A stretch of 62,597 nt of DNA from a virus: positions 1-62,597 of IMG/VR virus record IMGVR_UViG_3300044636_000600; one strand, given 5' to 3'. The first letter of the stretch is position 1. Each line of letters starts with the position of its first letter. Positions 57,779 to 62,597 of the stretch are shown piece after piece. The position numbers and the translations under genes are program-made. The notes below the pieces were generated by a model. That model saw only the letters and a program-made list of their open reading frames with translations. It had not been told where the DNA came from and did no database searches.

Positions 57779-59212
57779 ATGAATTACGAATTACACCACG
57801 GTGATTGCCTGGACGTGATGCCCACTTTCCCCGACAACACGTTTACAGCCATTGTGACCGATCCGCCGTATGGCCTGGGAGAAACGCCTGACATTGCCGA
57901 ACTTATGCAGCAATGGATAACGGAAGGACACGCTGACATGGGTAAGGGCTTCATGGGGCGCAAATGGGACGTTGTGCCTGGCCCCGTCTACTGGCGTGAA
58001 ATGTACCGCATTGCCAAGCCAGGCGCGTACCTGCTGGCAATGTGCGGCACGCGCACTGTGGACTTGATGAGCATTGCGATCCGGTTTGGCGGCTGGGTAA
58101 AGTTTGACGAAATTAGCTATCACATGGGGCAAGGATTGCCGCCCATGTTGGATTGGGTAACGGGGATGGGCTTCCCGAAAAGCGCCGCCATTGATAAATT
58201 GATTGATGCGAAGTTGGGCGCTGCGGGCGCTTATGGGAACTATAAAAGTTCAGACCATGCTATCAAGCGAAAACCGGGCAATGAGCGAATGCACGAAGGC
58301 TATCAGCGCCCTTGGCGTGACAATCCAGAGATAGAAGACAGGAACGCTAGACAATATCTAGCGGCCACACCCGAAGCTGCTCAGTTTGCCGGCTACGGCA
58401 CAGCGCTAAAACCGAGCCATGAGATCATCCTGTGTTTTCGTAAGCCAGTAGACAAGGGTTACGCCAACAACGCCCTGACGCACGGGTGTGGCGGGTTGAA
58501 TATTGATGCGTGTCGAGTTGGAACGGCGGACGATCTAAACCCGAACGATTATGACGACACGAAGCGCACCGCGCCAAAGTTTAGCGGTATTTTGAACGGC
58601 GGTAGGGAGGGACAGTACCGCGCCAGGACTGGCGCGGTACCCAACGGCCGCTGGCCTGCGAATCTCATTTGGGACGGTTCGCCGGAAGTCAAAGCGGAGT
58701 TTGATAAGGCGGGGGTAAGGACAAGCGGCGGCGGGTGGAATGGTAAATACGCCGCTACCCCCAATCGAGCAATGAGCGGAGCAAACACGGCGCGAACGAT
58801 AGAAACACCATATGCGGGCGATACTGGTTCCGCCGCCCGTTTCTTTACCGTCTGCCCGCCCGATGTGCCGCGCTTCGTGTACATGGCAAAAGCCAGCAGT
58901 AGCGAGAGAAACGAGGGGATGGAATACGACAACGGACACCCCACGGTCAAGCCGGTTAGCCTTATGTCCTGGCTATGCCGCTTGGTTCGTCAACCCGCCA
59001 ACAACCTGATCCTCGACCCGTTCGGCGGCAGTGGCACAACCGGCGTAGGCGCATTGCGTGAGGGCTGCGACGTGGTTGTCATCGAGCGGGAAGCCGAATA
59101 CATCCCGATCATTCGCCAGCGGCTTGACCATTACGAAGCGGCGGTCAACATGGAACCGGTGAAAATAAAGGGCAAGGCCAACGACACCGCCGACTTGCCG
59201 CTATTCGCCTAG
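57779..59212 (+). CDS. DNA adenine/cytosine methyltransferase (DPPY type)
   Basis: 477 residues; GAGGACAG precedes the start. VTDPPYGLG near residue 26 is the catalytic motif IV and NLILDPFGGSGTTGVGALRE near the C-terminus is motif I, again the permuted beta-class order. The middle includes HPTVKPVSLMSWLCRLVRQP, the motif X region found in N6-adenine enzymes. Large internal insert suggests a built-in target-recognition region. Likely anti-restriction. Confidence 0.88.
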   Translation: MNYELHHGDCLDVMPTFPDNTFTAIVTDPPYGLGETPDIAELMQQWITEGHADMGKGFMGRKWDVVPGPVYWREMYRIAKPGAYLLAMCGTRTVDLMSIAIRFGGWVKFDEISYHMGQGLPPMLDWVTGMGFPKSAAIDKLIDAKLGAAGAYGNYKSSDHAIKRKPGNERMHEGYQRPWRDNPEIEDRNARQYLAATPEAAQFAGYGTALKPSHEIILCFRKPVDKGYANNALTHGCGGLNIDACRVGTADDLNPNDYDDTKRTAPKFSGILNGGREGQYRARTGAVPNGRWPANLIWDGSPEVKAEFDKAGVRTSGGGWNGKYAATPNRAMSGANTARTIETPYAGDTGSAARFFTVCPPDVPRFVYMAKASSSERNEGMEYDNGHPTVKPVSLMSWLCRLVRQPANNLILDPFGGSGTTGVGALREGCDVVVIEREAEYIPIIRQRLDHYEAAVNMEPVKIKGKANDTADLPLFA

Positions 59213-59244
59213 TCAATTTCATTTTGCGAAGAAAGGACAACACA

Positions 59245-59520
59245 ATGTCAACCAACTTTACCACCGGCCCCGCCGACGACATCGCCGTCACCGCTGCGTT
59301 GCGCGCCGTCATGGCGCTGGACGGGATGCAGCAAGCAGAGTTCGCCGCACGACTATCAGCGATAGACGCACGTTTTGCCGATGGGCTGGGCGTGATGGTG
59401 CTAGAGGCGGTTGGGCTGACGATGCCACCGCCACCACGGCGACGTGGGCCGAGCGCTGAGTTTCGCCAGCGCATTGCGGAATTGGCGCGAGAGGTGACGC
59501 AACAGGAGCCGCCAGAATGA
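59245..59520 (+). CDS. Hypothetical protein
   Basis: ATG 59245 with GAAAGGAC; 91 residues, Ala-rich helices (AVTAALRAVMALDGMQQAEF) then PPPPRRRGPSAEFRQRIAEL. No family recognised; last clear gene before the terminator region. Confidence 0.55.
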   Translation: MSTNFTTGPADDIAVTAALRAVMALDGMQQAEFAARLSAIDARFADGLGVMVLEAVGLTMPPPPRRRGPSAEFRQRIAELAREVTQQEPPE

Positions 59521-59576
59521 CGCGGAACGGCTTAGGGCGTGCGTGGCTGCGCAAACCGGCGCAACGTGCGTGCTGA
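59517..59576 (+). CDS. Possible 19-residue peptide
   Basis: ATG overlaps the previous stop (ATGA) and the TGA overlaps a following ATG (TGATG). Basic sequence MTRNGLGRAWLRKPAQRAC. It may serve only to couple translation to the next frame. Confidence 0.3.
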   Translation: MTRNGLGRAWLRKPAQRAC

Positions 59577-59725
59577 TGGCGTTTGCGTGGCTGTGGCGGC
59601 ATTCCGTGGCGTTGGCGGATGGCGCTACGATGCGCCGTGGGGCAATCAGCGGGGCAAGGCTGCATTTTGTGGCGTATCGCCTACTGTATCGCGTCCATCT
59701 TCGCTCGCCGCGTAACTCTAGATAA
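59576..59725 (+). CDS. Possible 49-residue basic peptide
   Basis: Starts in the TGATG overlap; sequence MAFAWLWRHSVALADGATMR then RGAISGARLHFVAYRLLYRV. Ends 22 bp before the terminator. Real only if coupled to the upstream peptide; low certainty. Confidence 0.35.
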   Translation: MAFAWLWRHSVALADGATMRRGAISGARLHFVAYRLLYRVHLRSPRNSR

Positions 59726-59746
59726 TCAATAGCCGTAACACCATCC

Positions 59747-59786
59747 ACAAAACAGCGCCGGGGCGTTGATCCCGGCGCTGTTTTGT
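59747..59786. terminator. Bidirectional terminator
   Basis: ACAAAACAGCGCCGGG (59747-59762) pairs perfectly over 16 bp with CCCGGCGCTGTTTTGT (59771-59786). It separates the rightward replication block from the convergent leftward genes, and overlaps the stop of the gene at 59787. Confidence 0.85.
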
Positions 59787-60137
59787 TTACTCGGTGGCGG
59801 CTATGTCCATATCAGGGTTTAGCGGGACGGCAACAACGCCATTGAGAAAACCGGTGCGCAGCGCAGCCTCGCTGCTCCATCCTGCGGCTAGTAGTAGCGG
59901 CTTCAGATCGCCGTAGCGCTTGCTCTGCCGCTTCGCCCCGGTCGTGTCGCCGTAGGGTGGCACAAGCACTTTCGTGCTGTGGCCGACCTTTGCCGACCGG
60001 CTACCGTCCACCGTTTGGGCATTGTAGCCGGCGCGGTGCGCAGTGGCTCTGACCGGTTCCACCTTCACCCATTCCACGGCGGGCTGGTGGTTGGCTTGAC
60101 GGAAGCGTGCGCCGATGGCTAATTCTTTGAATGTCAT
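59787..60137 (-). CDS. Hypothetical protein
   Basis: ATG 60137 follows AAGGAGGAACG. 116 residues (MTFKELAIGARFRQANHQPA), basic centre with HSTKVLVPPYGDTTGAKRQS, acidic end. No family recognised; last gene of a leftward three-gene unit. Confidence 0.6.
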   Translation of the reverse strand: MTFKELAIGARFRQANHQPAVEWVKVEPVRATAHRAGYNAQTVDGSRSAKVGHSTKVLVPPYGDTTGAKRQSKRYGDLKPLLLAAGWSSEAALRTGFLNGVVAVPLNPDMDIAATE

Positions 60138-60212
60138 CGTTCCTCCTTGTCTCAAATCACATTGCCTGCAAATAAAAGTACATGCGTCCAGCGGTCTCGC
60201 TTGTCGGTGCGG

Positions 60213-61199
60213 TCATGGTTGCACCGCCGCAACTTCGGCATTGTGCTTGGAGGCAATGACGCCGGCCCAATACTCGGCGTTTGGGCCACGGAACGCCTGG
60301 AAGCAACCGACCGGCGCCACGCTCTTGGACGGCGTAAACCGAAAGCCGTGGGCCTTGAGTTCGGCGTAAACCTCTTTGCTGGTGCGTTCAGGAAAATGCA
60401 ACTCAAGTCGGTCGTCTTCACAATTGTTGACCACACGGACGGCACCGATCATCTTTTCAGTCGTGACCTGATCCGCCAGCCGCTTGGCTTTCTCTAACTG
60501 TTCTTTTAATCGCCGGATGTTGGCGCCATTGTTGGTTAGCTCGAACTTGGCAAAGCCAACGATGCTGAAGCAATCCGGCACGGTCAAGATTTTGACCGCC
60601 GTTGCCTCTGTAATGTCGTCATCTAGTAACAAAAGCGCTTCGACCTTGCCGTCTTGGTCAAGCTTTTTGTCCTTGATGACCTTGTTGGCGGCTTTCATGA
60701 ATTCTTGGGTGGCTTCCAACTTGGCGATCTTCTCTTCTAGTTGAGCCACCGCGTTGGCACTGCCGGTTCGGATGGCTTCACGTCCACTGTATTTCGCCTG
60801 CATCTTGCGGTAGACGCGGGTCACGTAGTCCAGTAGTTCCCCGACACTGTTTTCGTAGCTATCCCGCTTCTTTTCCTGGCTGCGCACCGGGAAGTTGGCA
60901 GGGCCGGTGATCATCGTGGACATAACCTGACCGCGCCGGCGCAGGCTCATCAGCTTCCGATCACGGTAGCCGTCCCGAAAGCGTTCCAGGTCGGCCAGCG
61001 CTTCGTCGTGACGTTCCTTGCCGGCCATTGCCAAGATGTCAACGTAGATAGCTGCCACCTGTTCGGCGTAGGCGTTGCGCTCGTATGCGCCGCGGGACTC
61101 TGGTACATGGCTTGTCCCTTCGTGGGCGGCAATGGCAACGCCCAGGGGAATATCGGACAAGAAACTGGCGGCGGTGTAGATGGTTGATTCGGTTGTCAT
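60213..61199 (-). CDS. Hypothetical phage protein with conserved C-terminal GFRF motif
   Basis: ATG 61199 follows GAAAGGA. 328 residues. The middle is a coiled coil (AQLEEKIAKLEATQEFMKAA). The C-terminal 60 residues (ELHFPERTSKEVYAELKAHG, FRFTPSKSVAPVGCFQAF) match a small domain often found at the end of phage and plasmid proteins of unknown function, where the wording is usually LK..GFRWSP..W.R. Function unknown. Confidence 0.65.
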   Translation of the reverse strand: MTTESTIYTAASFLSDIPLGVAIAAHEGTSHVPESRGAYERNAYAEQVAAIYVDILAMAGKERHDEALADLERFRDGYRDRKLMSLRRRGQVMSTMITGPANFPVRSQEKKRDSYENSVGELLDYVTRVYRKMQAKYSGREAIRTGSANAVAQLEEKIAKLEATQEFMKAANKVIKDKKLDQDGKVEALLLLDDDITEATAVKILTVPDCFSIVGFAKFELTNNGANIRRLKEQLEKAKRLADQVTTEKMIGAVRVVNNCEDDRLELHFPERTSKEVYAELKAHGFRFTPSKSVAPVGCFQAFRGPNAEYWAGVIASKHNAEVAAVQP

Positions 61200-61293
61200 G
61201 GTAAAAATTCCTTTCAAATATAACAAATGGCGGTAAATCCTGTTTACTACAAAAGTGATGGGAAAGGGCCGGTCGAACGCCGGCCCGATTCGC

Positions 61294-61854
61294 CTAACCG
61301 TAATGGCTACTGTGTTTTGGCGTTCCATCCCAGCGGCTCACTCTGGTTGACTGGTCGATTTTTACATAGTTATCGATCACTTTGCGGCGTAGCGGTTCGC
61401 CTCGGAAGCTATCTACAGACGGCATATTGCGGCCAGTCATAAAGCCGTTTTCCGTAAACAGATTGGCAACCTTGCGTACAGTCACGTACTGAGCGCTTGG
61501 CACGTCCACGACCTGATAGAACTCGCAATTGGTTTGTTCGTAACCCCAACTACCGTGCAGGATGTCGCCAACCTTGTAATCGTGCGCCTGGTTCTGAGCC
61601 GCCCGCCGTTCCGACTTGGCAATCTTGACGCTGGCGGCCCGGTTCAGCAGACTGGTAACAGCCGCTTCGCGCTGCGCTTCAGTTCTATAGAATGAGTACA
61701 GCGCCGGTTTAATCTGGCGGTTGCCTGTCCAGACGACCGCGCAATATTGCGTCCGGCCCGCTACTTGGAGATCCCAAATATAGGCGTCAAACTGCAATTC
61801 TTTCTTGAAGATGTGAAGTTTGAAAGCGGTTGGTATATATTGCTTGCGGCTCAT
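61294..61854 (-). CDS. Hypothetical protein, first gene of a leftward unit
   Basis: 186 residues, AAGGAG upstream. Alpha/beta sequence (MSRKQYIPTAFKLHIFKKEL; QYCAVVWTGNRQIKPALYSF; YKVGDILHGSWGYEQTNCEF), resembling phage proteins that accompany the GFRF-motif protein. It lies 46 bp behind a consensus promoter, so it should be well expressed. Function unknown. Confidence 0.65.
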   Translation of the reverse strand: MSRKQYIPTAFKLHIFKKELQFDAYIWDLQVAGRTQYCAVVWTGNRQIKPALYSFYRTEAQREAAVTSLLNRAASVKIAKSERRAAQNQAHDYKVGDILHGSWGYEQTNCEFYQVVDVPSAQYVTVRKVANLFTENGFMTGRNMPSVDSFRGEPLRRKVIDNYVKIDQSTRVSRWDGTPKHSSHYG

Positions 61855-61899
61855 CTTGTATCTCCTTCATCTGTTCACCGTTTGTTCGTCTCTGTCCCT

Positions 61900-61928
61900 A
61901 TTATACACCGTTAGACTAACGTTGTCAA
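61900..61928 (-). promoter_or_regulatory. Consensus leftward promoter
   Basis: On the minus strand TTGACA (61928-61923), 17 bp, TATAAT (61905-61900), a perfect sigma70 consensus. The -35 box again begins TTGACAACGT. It drives the genes 61854 to 59787. Confidence 0.8.
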
Positions 61929-62117
61929 TAGGGTAAAGCAACGAGTTTCGTACTTTTTATACTGGAAATTCGCTGTTTCAGGGCTGACACCTTACGGCGC
62001 TGTAAGGCCGAGTTGGCAAAGGTTGAAGCACAGCGGGCAACGCAGGAAGCAGCCGCCCGCACCGGCGAACGTGCGGAGGGGGAGGGGCGTAGCAACCACT
62101 GACCAACCACCAACGCA
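61929..62117. other. Intergenic stretch without a supported gene
   Basis: No start codon with a ribosome site was found on either strand. A plus-strand frame encoding a charged helix (ELAKVEAQRATQEAAARTGE) ends at 62101 but has no plausible start, so it may be a remnant. Confidence 0.4.
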
Positions 62118-62152
62118 ACAAGGCCGACGATCACGCAAATCGTCGGCCTTGT
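62118..62152. terminator. Intrinsic terminator near the right end
   Basis: ACAAGGCCGACGAT (62118-62131) pairs over 14 bp with ATCGTCGGCCTTGT (62139-62152) around a 7-nt loop, followed by TTTATG on the plus strand. On the minus side it could terminate the recombinase transcript. Confidence 0.8.
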
Positions 62153-62250
62153 TTTATGTCATAGTCAGAGACTCGGTTCTATCACCGCCCCAACCCCGAC
62201 ATTTGGGTGCTATCCGGTGACATTATCGTGATAATCTATCCGCATACCAC

Positions 62251-62595
62251 CTAAATCAGCAACACGATACCAGTCACCTGACGCTTCTCCACGATCACCT
62301 GTAGAAACATGCGTAGGCGCGCATTAGCGGCGCGCACGTCCTCATCTGTCAACCATGACGACAAGTTGATGCGCAGATCGTCTAACCGCTGCTCACGCTG
62401 GCCCACTTGCGTCTGTTCGCTCAATGCGTCGTGCAGCCTTGTCAACTCGGCTTGAATCTCCACGATTTGCCGCTTCAGCGCGCTGACAATAGCCTGGTGG
62501 CGCTCCTCGTCAAGAATCTGGCGCATGTAGTGGTCGTTGTCAGCTTTGGCAATGCCGGCCCTATGCTTGCTCACCTGGGCGTCGCAGGCGTCGAT
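62251..62595 (-). CDS. C-terminal part of a probable large serine recombinase (integrase)
   Basis: The frame is open to the right window edge; the visible part is 114 residues. Its start IDACDAQVSKHRAG, the long coiled coil (EERHQAIVSALKRQIVEIQA; ELTRLHDALSEQTQV) and the final strand LQVIVEKRQVTGIVLLI resemble the C-terminal zinc/coiled-coil region of large serine recombinases. The catalytic domain is outside the window, so the call rests on pattern only. Such an enzyme would integrate the phage, with attP normally next to its gene. Confidence 0.45.
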   Translation of the reverse strand: MDACDAQVSKHRAGIAKADNDHYMRQILDEERHQAIVSALKRQIVEIQAELTRLHDALSEQTQVGQREQRLDDLRINLSSWLTDEDVRAANARLRMFLQVIVEKRQVTGIVLLI

Positions 62596-62597
62596 TT

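Noticed and set aside
61925-62134. 69-residue leftward frame at the right end
   Set aside because: It overlaps a promoter and terminator, has no ribosome site, and shows irregular composition.

Overview
The window is a continuous stretch of a tailed-phage (siphovirus-type) genome or prophage. It holds a packaging, head and tail module, a DNA replication and recombination module, and large clusters of short phage genes linked by ATGA or TAATG overlaps. No bacterial housekeeping genes are visible. A probable large serine recombinase runs off the right edge, which suggests a temperate phage. The host cannot be read directly. GC is moderate, promoters are sigma70-like with TTGACA and TATAAT boxes, and a secreted protein has a Thr/Pro-rich tail (TPTGTATATPQPTATLT). 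That tail style is common in Chloroflexota, so a Chloroflexota host is a tentative inference.

Layout. Positions 1-2.4 kb carry accessory genes (deoxyribosyltransferase-like, PLD-like, ParB/methyltransferase). Positions 2.4-3.4 kb are a leftward two-gene cassette (radical SAM enzyme plus small DNA-binding protein) with its own promoter and operator. From 3.5 to 32.2 kb the late genes run rightward: terminase subunits, DUF1073-type portal, minor head protein, a fused maturation protease with a 2H phosphoesterase, capsid, connectors, tail tube, tail chaperones with a -1 frameshift, a 1698-residue tape measure, tail tip and a 2050-residue fibre. A strong bidirectional terminator closes this block at 32.25 kb.

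The most unusual locus is at 32.3-36.2 kb and is read leftward. A consensus promoter (TTGACA-N17-TATGAT) leads into a structured RNA with a 13-nt anti-repeat (tracrRNA candidate), then 12 CRISPR repeats of 37 nt. Next come a compact 504-residue Cas12/TnpB-family protein and a ParB-domain protein. There is no cas1, cas2 or other cas gene. In the Cas12 protein the zinc ribbon and flanking motifs are intact. However, the RuvC-III aspartate is replaced by glycine, the RuvC-II glutamate position reads methionine, and RuvC-I is irregular. I read this as a phage-borne, probably nuclease-dead, RNA-guided DNA-binding system that would silence rather than cut its targets.

From 46.3 back to 36.2 kb a long leftward early operon starts at a TTGACA-N17-TAAAAT promoter. 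It includes tRNA-Ala(UGC), a sliding clamp, a dCTP deaminase, a MazG-like protein, a methyltransferase, a winged-helix regulator and many small proteins. From 46.4 to 59.7 kb the replication module runs rightward: RHH regulator, ERF annealase, SSB, primase, ParB-methyltransferase, an initiator with iterons inside its gene, DnaB helicase, RecU-like resolvase and an adenine methyltransferase. An XRE repressor faces this block and a double TACATGTA operator lies over the next promoter. From 59.8 to 62.6 kb three leftward genes of unknown function follow a consensus promoter, then the recombinase fragment. No DNA polymerase, holin or lysin was identified with confidence.
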